64,000 bases of DNA from Lysinibacillus fusiformis (GTDB lineage: Bacteria > Bacillota > Bacilli > Bacillales_A > Planococcaceae), in the NCBI RefSeq assembly GCF_007362955.1, contig NZ_CP041696.1:434001-498000 (forward strand), in the 5' to 3' direction. Shown here in pieces: positions 8,495-17,816 of the stretch. Within the stretch, counting starts at the first letter, position 1. Every line of letters begins with the position of its first letter. The position numbers were made by a program, and so were the translations under genes. The notes below the pieces were generated by a model that ran no database searches, was not told where the DNA came from, and saw only the letters and a list, made by a program, of their open reading frames with translations.

Positions 8495-8857
8495 TCATGC
8501 CTCCCATCCGAATGTAAAGAGAAATTTATCCCATGTTAATGGGTGCTCAGACGCCCACTTCAAATGAAGAGTAATAGAGACATTTAAGAGGGCTAATAGG
8601 AACACGTTTCTTGAACACATACTAAGTTCGCTGCATTCTGTAGTTACGTATGTGAGACCCGTGCCTGATGGCTAACTAAAATCGTTGGATAGACAAAGGA
8701 CAGGACATCCTGTGTTAACGCTTGCTTGCATGTCCTGTACATCGAAAGTTTCATCGATTCAAGTTTAATTTTATTAATGACAGTGTAGCATTTGTATGCA
8801 CAGAAAACTGTGATTTTTCTCACTCTCCAGCCACTCATTTTGACCATTTTGTGTAGA

Positions 8858-9550
8858 TTATAGCGAGGAAATCGCTTTTAACACTACTTGTGTCGAATGT
8901 TTTGCTGCTACTGGTAAGAATTCATCAAAGCTGATGTTTGATTCTTTTCCAGCAATATCAGATAGTGCACGAATCACAACAAAAGGCGTTCCAAATTGAT
9001 AACAAACTTGAGCAACAGCTGCCGCTTCCATTTCGACTGCTTTCATTTGCGGGAAATGATGACGTACAGCTTCCACACGAACCGGATCATTCATAAAGGT
9101 ATCACCTGAACAGATTAAACCAATATCATATTGGTGTTCACCTACTGCCTTGACAGCTTCTTCAGCGACTTTCATAAGCTTAGCATCTGACTTATATGCA
9201 GCAGGCATGCCAGCCATTTGACCAATCTCATAGCCAAAAATCGTCACATCCACGTCATGATGGCGTACTTCATCTGAAATAACAACTGCACCTACTTCTA
9301 ATGCCTCGTCATAGCCTCCAGCCGAACCTGTATTAATCACTACATTTGGTTTAAATTCATGCAATAAGATGGTTGTTGACATCGCTGCATTGACTTTACC
9401 AATACCGCTCTTTAATAAGATAACTTCATTGCCCTCATATGTTCCAGTTGTATATTCACTTCCTGCAATTGTAGTGCTATTTGCATTTTTTAAAGATGCA
9501 CGTAATAGTTCTACTTCTTCTTCCATTGCACCGATTACTGCAATTTTCAT
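8858..9550 (-). CDS. mtnN: 5'-methylthioadenosine/S-adenosylhomocysteine nucleosidase
   Basis: MtnN cleaves adenine from methylthioadenosine and S-adenosylhomocysteine, feeding methionine salvage and recycling of the SAM products. The 230-residue protein matches the family throughout. Catalytic residues are in place: Glu12 near the N-terminus, Glu175 in [10 protein letters not shown], and Asp198 in RALSDIAG. It is downstream of greA and yrrS on the same strand, close to the B. subtilis arrangement, although the pbpI and yrrT genes usually found there are absent. Confidence 0.97.
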   Translation of the reverse strand: MKIAVIGAMEEEVELLRASLKNANSTTIAGSEYTTGTYEGNEVILLKSGIGKVNAAMSTTILLHEFKPNVVINTGSAGGYDEALEVGAVVISDEVRHHDVDVTIFGYEIGQMAGMPAAYKSDAKLMKVAEEAVKAVGEHQYDIGLICSGDTFMNDPVRVEAVRHHFPQMKAVEMEAAAVAQVCYQFGTPFVVIRALSDIAGKESNISFDEFLPVAAKHSTQVVLKAISSL

Positions 9551-9611
9551 GTGTACGTTTCTTCCCTTCTTTGTCCAACTCTATTAAAAATAATCAATAG
9601 AGTACCTTTCG

Positions 9612-10268
9612 TCAATAGGCACCTTCTAATGTATTCAGTTGCTCAAGTTTAACAGGTAACCAGCCTTCATTATTAACCCACTCCATGCTCACTCGATACA
9701 TTTCTGCTTTATTTTTTGTAGATACCGTAGCTATGGCTGTATCAGCACCACCATTATTTTGTAAACGCCAAATAATCATATTGTCATTGGCGATGCCTGT
9801 GGCCGCTGTAATAGTCGCTATTTTTTCAGCCCAGTCTACAGATTTATCATTATAGGACGATACATGCTCACCTGCTTGTGTTGTAGGTGTTGGCTTCCAG
9901 TTAGTATCTGTTACTACACGGTCAACGATTGGATCATCTGATGTTGTTTCAACGGCTTTGTCCTGCTCGGACTGTTCTGATTCCTCTGTAGGCTCTTCAT
10001 CTTTAGTTACTTCATCTTTAGATACTTCCTCGTCTGTTTCGACTTCTTCCTCTTTAGGATGCTCTTTCGTCGTATCATCGTTCTTTTGCTCCTGAACTGG
10101 GTCCTCTTTTACTGTTTCTTCTGAGTCGTCTTGCCATTTAAACACATACATTGCCGTTATAACAATGAGTATAAAGACAATGCCAATTAATAGATTTAAA
10201 AGTTTATCTAACTTTTTATTGTGAGATGGCTGCAGATGACGACTGCTTCGCGTTTGTCGTTCACTCAC
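9612..10268 (-). CDS. yrrS: YrrS-like membrane-anchored DUF1510 protein
   Basis: The 218-residue protein has a short basic cytoplasmic tail, one membrane helix (about residues 24-43), a long acidic low-complexity linker rich in Glu, Asp, Lys and Thr (about 48-115), and a compact C-terminal extracellular domain with the family's W-x-x-K...W-V-N-N-E-G-W-L-P pattern. This layout and its place next to greA match YrrS (DUF1510) of B. subtilis. Molecular function is unknown. The neighbouring penicillin-binding protein gene pbpI of B. subtilis is missing here. Confidence 0.85.
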   Translation of the reverse strand: MSERQTRSSRHLQPSHNKKLDKLLNLLIGIVFILIVITAMYVFKWQDDSEETVKEDPVQEQKNDDTTKEHPKEEEVETDEEVSKDEVTKDEEPTEESEQSEQDKAVETTSDDPIVDRVVTDTNWKPTPTTQAGEHVSSYNDKSVDWAEKIATITAATGIANDNMIIWRLQNNGGADTAIATVSTKNKAEMYRVSMEWVNNEGWLPVKLEQLNTLEGAY

Positions 10269-10376
10269 GAAAACTCCCCCTCTCTAGCCAATATTTTAAC
10301 AAGTTCCTCGCCACTTGCAAAATAAAAACAGCTAGCTCTTCTTAAGAAAGAAAAGCTAACTGCTTGTACACAACGA

Positions 10377-10865
10377 TTATTTAATCGAAATAATTTTCAC
10401 TTTCATCTCGCCACCAGGTGTTTGTACAGCTACTTCTTCACCTTCTGCTTTTCCTAGTAGACCTTTAGCAATTGGTGATTCATTAGAGATTCTGAATTCC
10501 ATAGGATCCGCTTCTGCTGAACCAACAATTGTGTAAGATTCTTTATCTGTTGATGGTTTTCCATCAATAATCTCTACAAATGTAACCGTTTTCCCAAGTG
10601 AAACTACACTGTTATCTGTTTCATCCTCTGAGATAATTACCGCGTTACGAATCATAGATTTTAAAGTAGAGATTCTTCCTTCTAAAAAGGCTTGTTCTTC
10701 TTTAGCAGAATCATACTCAGCATTTTCAGAAAGATCCCCGAAGTCACGTGCAATTTTTATACGTTCTACGATTTCCTTACGTGTTTCTGTTTCTAATTTC
10801 ACTAATTCATCTTCTAATTTTTTCTTACCCTCAGCTGTCATTGGGTACTGTTTTTCATTTGACAA
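10377..10865 (-). CDS. greA: Transcription elongation factor GreA
   Basis: GreA enters the RNA polymerase secondary channel and stimulates cleavage of backtracked transcripts. The 162-residue protein has the N-terminal coiled coil, whose tip carries the acidic pair in [20 protein letters not shown] (about residues 42-61), and the C-terminal globular domain with [17 protein letters not shown]. Spacing suggests its own promoter, as a terminator separates it from udk. A weak hairpin at about 10328-10360 follows its stop. Confidence 0.96.
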   Translation of the reverse strand: MSNEKQYPMTAEGKKKLEDELVKLETETRKEIVERIKIARDFGDLSENAEYDSAKEEQAFLEGRISTLKSMIRNAVIISEDETDNSVVSLGKTVTFVEIIDGKPSTDKESYTIVGSAEADPMEFRISNESPIAKGLLGKAEGEEVAVQTPGGEMKVKIISIK

Positions 10866-10906
10866 AGTTCTTCACTCCTTATTTCTTCAATATAAAAACA
10901 TAAAAC

Positions 10907-10940
10907 TCGATTAAATGCATGCAAAAATGCATTTAATCGA
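10907..10940 (-). terminator. Terminator of the trmR-trhP1-trhP2-udk operon
   Basis: A perfect 14-base inverted repeat (10907-10920 and 10927-10940) with a six-base loop is followed on the minus strand by GTTTTATG. It lies 112 bases after the udk stop and upstream of greA. Confidence 0.75.
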
Positions 10941-11051
10941 ATTTTATTATTTTTAATCCATTTCAAAATGCTCTTTGACCTAATAGTATGCATGCTTTAC
11001 AAAAATATGCATTGGTAAGCATGTAAATATTGTCAATACCACTCTATCTTA

Positions 11052-11690
11052 TTACAATACGTGGTCAGTTTCAAGAATAGTTTTAATTTTCGTTACCATC
11101 AAATCGATTGCCACCTCATTATCCCCACCTTCAGGAATAATAATATCAGCATAACGTTTTGTCGGTTCAATAAATAAATTATGCATTGGGCGAACTGCAG
11201 ATAGATACTGGTCAATCACAGAATCAGTTGTACGTCCACGCTCTTTAATATCACGCATTATGCGACGAATAATACGTAAATCAGAATCTGTATCTACAAA
11301 TAATTTAATATCCATTAAATCACGTAAACCAGCATCTTCTAGCACTAAAATACCTTCTAATATAATAACATCTACCGGAGCTACTTGAATTACTTCCTTC
11401 GCCCTTGTATGTTGCACGTAGTCATATACAGGTTTTTCGATAGGTTGACGCATTAAGAGCTTGTTAATATGCTCAATCAGCAGATCATTATCAAACGCAA
11501 GTGGATGGTCATAGTTTGTCTCTAAACGCTCCTCAAATGTTAAATGACGCTGATCTTTATAGTAATAATCTTGTTCGATTACAACTACCGAATGGTCACG
11601 GAAAACATCATAAATAGCATGTGTCACACTCGTTTTACCCGAGCATGATCCACCAGCGATTCCGATGACGACTGGACGCTTTGTTGCCAT
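11052..11690 (-). CDS. udk: Uridine kinase Udk
   Basis: Udk phosphorylates uridine and cytidine in pyrimidine salvage. The 212-residue protein has a Walker A motif [12 protein letters not shown] at residues 10-21, the substrate region EQDYYYKDQ and NYDHPLAFD, and the conserved lid [12 protein letters not shown]. Its ATG overlaps the trhP2 stop by one base, so it is the distal gene of the tRNA hydroxylation operon, as in B. subtilis. Confidence 0.96.
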   Translation of the reverse strand: MATKRPVVIGIAGGSCSGKTSVTHAIYDVFRDHSVVVIEQDYYYKDQRHLTFEERLETNYDHPLAFDNDLLIEHINKLLMRQPIEKPVYDYVQHTRAKEVIQVAPVDVIILEGILVLEDAGLRDLMDIKLFVDTDSDLRIIRRIMRDIKERGRTTDSVIDQYLSAVRPMHNLFIEPTKRYADIIIPEGGDNEVAIDLMVTKIKTILETDHVL

Positions 11691-12970
11691 TAGTTATTCC
11701 CCTTTCGCATCATGTTGTGCGGTTTTAAAGGCATATCGCATTTAAATTTAACAATTTGTAATGGATGACGGGCCGCATCTAAGCTATTACCATCCTCATC
11801 CCAAATTTCACCCATTGTGAAGCGGAAGTTTTCGATTTCAGGACCAAAGAACTCTACTTCATCTCCAGGTTTAAAATAGTTACGTTGTTGCATTGTCACT
11901 ATTTTTGTTTCTGGATCATGATCTAAAATTAACCCGGCAAATTCAAACGTCGTTTTACGGCCATGTACGCCAAACATTTGCTCTTCATGGCCTGGCGCAT
12001 CGTGGAAGAATGCTTCTGCTGTGTCACGATTTGCACATTTATCTAGTTCTTCAAGCCATTCACGTTTAATGTTGAAGGTATCTGGGTCAGCACAATAAGC
12101 ATCAATTACTTTACGATAAACAGAAATAACCGTTGCAACATAATGTATTGATTTCATGCGGCCTTCAACCTTTAATGAATCAATACCAAGCTCAATCATA
12201 TGAGGGATGGCTTCGATTAATTTTAAATCTTTTGGGCTCATAGCAAACGGTGCATGATTATCATCATATAATGCTTTTTCCGCACCATCTTCTACCTCAT
12301 ACAAATCATAGTCCCAGCGACAAGATTGACAGCATCCTCCACGGTTAGAGTCACGTGCAGTCATATGATTAGATAGTACACAACGACCTGAATAAGCGAT
12401 ACACATTGCACCATGAACGAACGCTTCGATTTCAATATCGACTTTTTCCTTCATGAGTTTCATTTCTTCGCCACCTACTTCACGTGCTAAAACTACACGG
12501 TGTAAGCCCTCTTCTTTCCAATACTGTACAGCCTTCCAGTTAGATAGAGATTGTTGCGTAGAAAGATGAATTTCAAGCTTAGGCGCAGCAGTACGGCATG
12601 TTTCAATAATGAGTGGATCTGCTACGATAATGCCTGTTACACCTGCAGATTCGATATCCTTCAAATACTGCTCTAAACCATCCATATTTTCATTGTGCGC
12701 AAAAATATTCGTTGTAACATAGATCTTTGCGCCATATTTATTAGCGAATTCTACACCCTCATGCATTTCCTCGATGGAAAAGTTATCTGCATTTGATCGA
12801 AGGCCGAATTCACGACCACCAATAAATACAGCATCTGCACCGTAATGTACAGCCACTTTTAATTTTTCTAAGCTACCTGCGGGGGCAAGTAGTTCAGGTT
12901 TCTTTGTAATAACACGCTTACCATCCACGATTCCACGGATTTTGTCATTTTGTTCTAATGCTAATACCAT
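11690..12970 (-). CDS. trhP2: Peptidase U32 family tRNA hydroxylation protein TrhP2 (YrrO)
   Basis: TrhP proteins form 5-hydroxyuridine at tRNA position 34 with prephenate-linked chemistry; B. subtilis splits this function between YrrN and YrrO. The 426-residue protein has the U32 TIM-barrel start [26 protein letters not shown] (split here: [10 protein letters not shown], then GADAVFIGG), the [16 protein letters not shown] motif with cluster-ligand cysteines, GGCCQSC, and the C-terminal beta-barrel. It follows trhP1 by 14 bases and is followed by udk. Confidence 0.93.
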   Translation of the reverse strand: MVLALEQNDKIRGIVDGKRVITKKPELLAPAGSLEKLKVAVHYGADAVFIGGREFGLRSNADNFSIEEMHEGVEFANKYGAKIYVTTNIFAHNENMDGLEQYLKDIESAGVTGIIVADPLIIETCRTAAPKLEIHLSTQQSLSNWKAVQYWKEEGLHRVVLAREVGGEEMKLMKEKVDIEIEAFVHGAMCIAYSGRCVLSNHMTARDSNRGGCCQSCRWDYDLYEVEDGAEKALYDDNHAPFAMSPKDLKLIEAIPHMIELGIDSLKVEGRMKSIHYVATVISVYRKVIDAYCADPDTFNIKREWLEELDKCANRDTAEAFFHDAPGHEEQMFGVHGRKTTFEFAGLILDHDPETKIVTMQQRNYFKPGDEVEFFGPEIENFRFTMGEIWDEDGNSLDAARHPLQIVKFKCDMPLKPHNMMRKGNN

Positions 12971-12984
12971 GTTCTTGCCACCTC

Positions 12985-13917
12985 CTAGTACACTGTTTCT
13001 TTGAAGATAAACCCAGTATCGAGAGGTCTGATGGCTGGCTGAATGTCTTCAATTTTTGCTAGTAAATCATCTTTAATGTCTTCATAGGCATCTTCTGATT
13101 CGTCAAAATATGTGTCGATTGCTTTACGGTAAGCCTGCGTTACAGTCTCAACGTATGCTGGTGTTTGCAGTACACCTTCGATTTTCAGTGCATCAATCCC
13201 GGCCTCGAATAATTCACCAAGTTCATCAATAATGCACATATCATTTGGACTGAAAATATGCGTACCATTTGCATCCTCATAAATCGGATATTTATTGTTA
13301 CGCTCATCATCATGAAGGAACATATTTCGATTTTCTTTGCGATTTTCAATTTCCATTACTTTTTCTTGGTATAAGAAATAATGACCTAGTAATGGACGCT
13401 TCGATTGGAACATACATGTCATACCATGTACTTGCACTTCAATTTCCATTTCCACATTTTCTTTAATCTCTACTACTTCATCTAAAGAAAGCTCACGTGC
13501 AAGTACTGCCCGAGCAGCACCACGTTTCCCCCAATAATTAGCCGTAAACCAGTTTGTCGCAGTTGTTTCTGGATTCCAATGCAGTGGAATTGTTACACCT
13601 TCATCACGACGTACGATGATAACAGCAGGATCACCGAAAATTAATCGGTCAACACCAATACGCTGCATTTCTTTTAAGTATTTGCCAAGTGCGTCTAGTT
13701 TTTCATTATGGAAAAGCGCATTCACTGCAACATATACTTTTTTACCAGCTGCATGAATAAGCTTTGTTGCTTCTTCTACTTCGCTGACAGAAAATTCTCC
13801 AGCAAGACGAAGGCCAAATTGTTGTTCACCAATGACAAAAGCGTCTGCTCCAGCTTCTATAAGTGCTTTTACATGGTCCACCGTCTGCGGTGTTACAAGC
13901 AATTCAGGTTTTTTCAT
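12985..13917 (-). CDS. trhP1: Peptidase U32 family tRNA hydroxylation protein TrhP1 (YrrN)
   Basis: This shorter U32 protein (310 residues) starts MKKPELLVTPQTVDHVKALIEAG in two conserved pieces and shares the barrel with trhP2. It keeps EVQVHGMTCMFQSKRPLL but lacks the cysteine-rich GGCCQSC segment, as YrrN does. The start at 13917 is chosen because AGAGGTGA lies four bases upstream and overlaps the trmR stop; a longer frame to 13938 would use no such site. The pair with trhP2 is needed for tRNA ho5U34 formation in B. subtilis. Confidence 0.92.
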   Translation of the reverse strand: MKKPELLVTPQTVDHVKALIEAGADAFVIGEQQFGLRLAGEFSVSEVEEATKLIHAAGKKVYVAVNALFHNEKLDALGKYLKEMQRIGVDRLIFGDPAVIIVRRDEGVTIPLHWNPETTATNWFTANYWGKRGAARAVLARELSLDEVVEIKENVEMEIEVQVHGMTCMFQSKRPLLGHYFLYQEKVMEIENRKENRNMFLHDDERNNKYPIYEDANGTHIFSPNDMCIIDELGELFEAGIDALKIEGVLQTPAYVETVTQAYRKAIDTYFDESEDAYEDIKDDLLAKIEDIQPAIRPLDTGFIFKETVY

Positions 13918-13922
13918 AGTAG

Positions 13923-14555
13923 TCACCTCTTCAAACATAATAATAAGCCATCACCGACTGGTAAAAATGCACTTGTATAATCAGGATGGTGCATAATCCA
14001 ATCTGTGAAGTTTTTTAAATTTCGAATCATAGTGCGCTTGCGACGCGGCACGTCCTTTAAGTCCAAATCTGACAAACCATGCATATACATATTATCGATA
14101 TACAAGACTCCACCTGATTTCACAAGTGGGGCATATTTTTCAAAGAAACGTTGATATTGTCCCTTTGCTGCATCAATAAAAACTGCATCGAATGTCGTAT
14201 GAATCGCCTTATCATCCACTTCTAAGGCATCCCCCTCAATTACAGTAATACGATTTGAATCAGTGGAACGTGCAATATAATCCTTCGCTTTCATAACCCG
14301 GTCTACATCACGTTCTATCGTAACGATTTGCACATTTGGCAAAGCTTCTGCCATTCGTAGCGCCGAATAACCGATGGCCGTACCAATTTCTAAAATTTTT
14401 GACGGATTTTGAATACGAAGTAACTGATTCAGTGCGTCTATGCCTGCAAGCTGCATAATCGGTACATGATTGTCCTTCGCATACGCTTCCATTTCTAATA
14501 GCAAATCATTACGTGGTTGAATAAATGATTGTATATACGCATCCGATAATTCCAT
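13923..14555 (-). CDS. trmR: tRNA 5-hydroxyuridine methyltransferase TrmR (YrrM)
   Basis: TrmR methylates ho5U34 in tRNA to mo5U, the step after TrhP1/TrhP2. The 210-residue protein is a class I O-methyltransferase: motif I ILEIGTAIGYSA near residues 56-67, the metal-binding VFIDAAKGQY (about 127-136), and IDNMYMHG. It resembles the catechol O-methyltransferase fold. The stop codon overlaps the ribosome binding site of trhP1, which supports coupling. A GAGGTG lies eleven bases before the ATG. An 814-base gap separates it from mltG, although the two are adjacent in B. subtilis. Confidence 0.93.
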   Translation of the reverse strand: MELSDAYIQSFIQPRNDLLLEMEAYAKDNHVPIMQLAGIDALNQLLRIQNPSKILEIGTAIGYSALRMAEALPNVQIVTIERDVDRVMKAKDYIARSTDSNRITVIEGDALEVDDKAIHTTFDAVFIDAAKGQYQRFFEKYAPLVKSGGVLYIDNMYMHGLSDLDLKDVPRRKRTMIRNLKNFTDWIMHHPDYTSAFLPVGDGLLLCLKR

Positions 14556-15369
14556 TGTTTTATTTACACCTCAATCAATCACACCACAGCAAAATTGCCA
14601 CTGACGCTTCGCTATTACTCTGCTTTGTCACAGATAAACAATACGTCAATTTTGAATTGCCTTTTGCAATGCACGAGGTCGGTGACGATGTCAGTAACCT
14701 CAACAGGACTTGGCATTTTAACGAACATCATAAATGACCTTCGCTGGGCGCTTTAACTTGATTCAGCTGTGGTTTGAATCCCAACTGAATCGAATACATT
14801 TTTTGGCATTCATCCCCCACCTATGGAAGTAGAGGGATTCTGTAGCCGCCTGCTCACTTAAAGCATGTTTTCGTTACATGAAAAGACCTGCTGATATAAA
14901 TTACATTCAACGAGGGAAGCCCTGTTAACCATATCCATAATTCATCATCATTTACCTACAAAAAGAAAAAGACCAAACGTGATGTCTTGGTACTTTGCCA
15001 TACAAAAATGAGCAATTGTTTTTTCGAATATGTTCGAAACAATTGCCACCACGTATATATTGAATCCATTACACTTCAGCGTAATTGTGTCCACTCAATA
15101 CAAGACTTGCAAAGTCTATTATTGACGCTTCATTTTCACGTAAAAAACAGCTGTGACATTCACCGGAGGCTTTAACTTTATTCAACAGGCATTTATAATA
15201 CGCCTGTACAATGCAAGTCGAAACCTGCTGTTTCACACAACCTTTAAAGGTCGTATTTTGCTGAATAATGTTAAAATCACAACTTATAATAGCATGAAAA
15301 TAGAAGGAAAGCTATTTTTCTTTCCTTCTATTTGTCTTATTGCATATGCTTTTTTCTAGTTAGACGCAG
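14556..15369. other. Expanded 814-base gap with repeat-like, decayed sequence
   Basis: No frame here looks coding. I see an inverted repeat GATTCAG...CTGAATC at about 14761-14792, a CCC/GGG-rich stretch near 14813-14840, and a long inverted repeat with CAATTGTTT arms near 15010-15045. Two stretches about 400 bases apart are alike (GCTTTAACTTGATTCAGC near 14750 and GGCTTTAACTTTATTCAACA near 15167). The region splits a gene pair that is contiguous in relatives, which suggests insertion followed by decay. Confidence 0.5.
15297..15333 (-). terminator. Terminator of mltG
   Basis: A perfect 14-base inverted repeat (15298-15311 and 15320-15333) with an eight-base loop and flanking A/T-runs lies 37 bases past the mltG stop. 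It would stop transcription from mltG before trmR and may act in both directions. Confidence 0.85.
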
Positions 15370-16515
15370 CTATTCAGCTTGTTTCAAATATTTTTCTATC
15401 TTTTGTAAATGCTCATCATAAGTTTTCGAGAAGTGGTTGACGCCTTTTTTATCAGCTAAGAAATAGAAATAATCCGTTTTGCTCGGATTTAAAGAAGCTT
15501 CAATCGATGTTTTACCAGCACCAGCTATTGGTCCAGGTGGTAAGCCTTTGTTTTTGTATGTGTTATAGGCATTTTCCACTTCTAAATCCTCGAATAGTAC
15601 ACGGTCTTTATGTGAACCAAGTGCATATAAAACAGTAGGGTCTGTTTGCAGTGGCATTCCTTCATCAATACGATTAAAGAATACACTTGCAATCGTTTCA
15701 CGATCTGTTTGCGCTGTCGCTTCTTCCTCCAGTAATGAGGCAAATGTTAAGAGCTGATGCACCGACATTTGTTTTTCAGCTAAAGCATCACTGTAATTTT
15801 TCACAACATTATTCATAGCTGCTATCATTTCTTCTACAATGGATTCTAATGAAGGTTTTTCTTCAAAGTATGAATACGTCGCTGGGAATAAATAGCCCTC
15901 TAAATCATAGCGAATATTGTCTGCGAGAACTGCATCTGTCACAAGTTCCGGATAGTTGGCCATCATTTGCTGAACAAACGTATCACTTGTCACTAAATCC
16001 ATAAATTCTTTTTGTGTATATGGCGTTTTCTTCTCAATAATATTACCGATTTGTTCAAGTGTTAAGCCTTCTGGAATCGTCATTGTAAAGACTGGCACAC
16101 GATACACTTTCCCAGTTTTCAAACTCTCGATCAGCTCGTCCAATGTCATCGCTTGTGTTAAATCATAATTTCCAGCTTGGAATTGTGATTCATTTTTAAA
16201 CTTGGCATAATACTTAAAAACGCGTGCATCTTTAATAATGCCTTTGTCTTCTAATAAAGCCGAAATAGACCCTAGACTTGAGCCAATTGGTACCTCAACG
16301 GCAATTGTTTTTGTCGCATCCGGATCCATTGGCTTTAATGCACCCTTCACATAGTTATAGCCCATAAAACCGACAATCCCAAATACTAGGACAAACACAA
16401 TTGCTATAATTGCTACTATTTTTCTCACGATTTTTACCTCAGATTTTTTTTCCTGCATTTTTGAAAACATTTCTTGTTTTTTAGAACCGTTATCCACGGG
16501 TTTCCCCCCTATCAC
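15370..16515 (-). CDS. mltG: Endolytic murein transglycosylase MltG
   Basis: MltG cleaves nascent peptidoglycan strands at the membrane and may set glycan length. The 381-residue protein has a basic cytoplasmic N-terminus, one membrane helix (about residues 33-54), a LysM-like subdomain with VPIGSSLGSISALLEDKGII in two parts, and the YceG catalytic domain. The catalytic glutamate lies in FASLLEEEA, followed by VFFNRIDEGMPLQTDPTVLY (split motif). An ATG at 16515 follows a GGGGGG-rich site. It matches YrrL of B. subtilis. Confidence 0.95.
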   Translation of the reverse strand: MIGGKPVDNGSKKQEMFSKMQEKKSEVKIVRKIVAIIAIVFVLVFGIVGFMGYNYVKGALKPMDPDATKTIAVEVPIGSSLGSISALLEDKGIIKDARVFKYYAKFKNESQFQAGNYDLTQAMTLDELIESLKTGKVYRVPVFTMTIPEGLTLEQIGNIIEKKTPYTQKEFMDLVTSDTFVQQMMANYPELVTDAVLADNIRYDLEGYLFPATYSYFEEKPSLESIVEEMIAAMNNVVKNYSDALAEKQMSVHQLLTFASLLEEEATAQTDRETIASVFFNRIDEGMPLQTDPTVLYALGSHKDRVLFEDLEVENAYNTYKNKGLPPGPIAGAGKTSIEASLNPSKTDYFYFLADKKGVNHFSKTYDEHLQKIEKYLKQAE

Positions 16516-16591
16516 TATCCATTATCATACTAGAAATCAACTTTTACGACAAACAGAAATCGACAATTCAGGAGAATTAGCATACATGGAA

Positions 16592-16622
16592 AAATCCGCT
16601 AACAATTTTTGTCAGCAGATTT
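16592..16622 (-). terminator. Terminator of the monooxygenase/MetNIQ operon
   Basis: The inverted repeat AAATCCGCTAACA (16592-16604) and TGTCAGCAGATTT (16610-16622) has one mismatch and is followed on the minus strand by TTTTTCC. It lies just past the stop at 16629. Confidence 0.8.
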
Positions 16623-16628
16623 CGTTTT

Positions 16629-17816
16629 TTATAATTGAAAAGCACCTTGTTTTTCATCCACTAATAAGCCTTGCGCTAGCTGTGAAATGACCACATCGTC
16701 AGCAGGTGGATTGAAGCGGCTGCATTGTACATCACGGAATAGGCGTTGCAATTTATTTGATTTCGAAATGCTCCGCCCACCAACAATTTGCATAGCTTTT
16801 GTCACAATTTCAATAGCATTATTGCAAATCATATACTTTGCAATACTTACATCATCTGCTAATTGCTCCTTAATCGCTGGATTTTGCTCTACCTGAGAGG
16901 CAATACTATAAAGCGTGCGTCTGGCTGTTTGATATAACACTTCTATTTCGCCAATTTTTTGTTGCACATGGCTAGCATGGGCAATCATATTTTCCAGACT
17001 GTATGAATAGGTATTTTTTGCAAAGTCAATTGCATAATCTCTTGCAGACCCTGCAATGCCTAAATAGACAGCTGGAATTTCTAGTGAATAGACCCGACCA
17101 TCTGCTAAAAAACGATTCACTTCATTTGGCCGATGTCGGTATAATAATGCTTCATCGGGCACAAATATGTTATGGAAAATAATATCATGACTGCCCGTAG
17201 CACGCATTCCCATCGCATCCCACGTATCAACAACTTCAACTTGTTCATTTTTCGTAATGAGGAACTCCGCAGTTAAATTTTCTTCTTCTAAATAGGCGGT
17301 AATCGTAAATTGCTTTAACATTGGCGCTAATGAAGCAAAGGCCTTTTCACCTGTAATTATATAGCCCTCATTCACTTTTTTAGCAGTCGTCCCAGGTAAG
17401 CTGCCACGTGAAATATTGCCTTTCCCGCGTTCACTATTGATAATATTCAATAGTGATCCTTCTTCGACAGCTTTACGGCTCAGTTCTGCAAATACTGGTT
17501 CTGGCCATGTTCTAGCCTCACGAACATTTAAAAATGTTAATAAGTGCCACCCGACAGACAGGGCAGTTGAAGCATCGCCTCTAGCTAACTGCTCCTGCAC
17601 TAATAACATTTCATATAGTGAAATTTCCTCCCCCCCATACTTTTTCGGCACCGTTAAGCGGAAATAGCCTGCGTCTGCCAAAATCTTAAAATGCTCAAAT
17701 GGAAATTCACCGCTTTCATCATAACTAGCTGCCGTTTTTTCAATTTGTGTTGCCAAGTCACGGGCATATTGTACAAGCTGCTGTTCACGGTTATTCCGAA
17801 TATATACATCACTCAT
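16629..17816 (-). CDS. Acyl-CoA dehydrogenase-like flavoprotein (DszC/SfnB type)
   Basis: The 395-residue protein has the three-domain acyl-CoA dehydrogenase fold: helical N-terminus, beta domain with TAKKVNEGYIITGEKAFASL (split in two), and a C-terminal helical domain ending in IVGGRSISKSNKLQRLFRDVQ. Members without a clear catalytic glutamate and lying next to flavin monooxygenases are often FMNH2-dependent oxygenases acting on organosulfur compounds (DszC, SfnB). Its start overlaps the LLM monooxygenase stop by one base. The substrate is inferred from context only. Confidence 0.8.
   Translation of the reverse strand: MSDVYIRNNREQQLVQYARDLATQIEKTAASYDESGEFPFEHFKILADAGYFRLTVPKKYGGEEISLYEMLLVQEQLARGDASTALSVGWHLLTFLNVREARTWPEPVFAELSRKAVEEGSLLNIINSERGKGNISRGSLPGTTAKKVNEGYIITGEKAFASLAPMLKQFTITAYLEEENLTAEFLITKNEQVEVVDTWDAMGMRATGSHDIIFHNIFVPDEALLYRHRPNEVNRFLADGRVYSLEIPAVYLGIAGSARDYAIDFAKNTYSYSLENMIAHASHVQQKIGEIEVLYQTARRTLYSIASQVEQNPAIKEQLADDVSIAKYMICNNAIEIVTKAMQIVGGRSISKSNKLQRLFRDVQCSRFNPPADDVVISQLAQGLLVDEKQGAFQL

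Larger units (their letters stand above)
8084..8857. other. 774-base hairpin-rich gap between sigK and mtnN
   Basis: Apart from a possible tiny membrane peptide gene at 8405-8494, no coding frame here has a convincing start and composition. Inverted repeats are frequent: a terminator-like one at about 8166-8215 (minus strand, ending GTGGTTTTTTG), a 12-base one at 8356-8394, CCCATnnnnATGGG and GGGCGTCTGAGCACCC near 8530-8555, and a 9-base one at 8700-8738. The density suggests one or more small RNAs, but I cannot name a family. Confidence 0.45.

Noticed and set aside
15010..15045. LexA-like box within the CAATTGTTT inverted repeat
   Set aside because: CGAATATGTTCG is two bases shorter than the CGAAC-N4-GTTCG spacing of the Bacillus LexA site, and no SOS gene follows.
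14525..15359. Three short plus-strand frames between trmR and mltG
   Set aside because: None has a good start or plausible composition; one passes through the mltG terminator.
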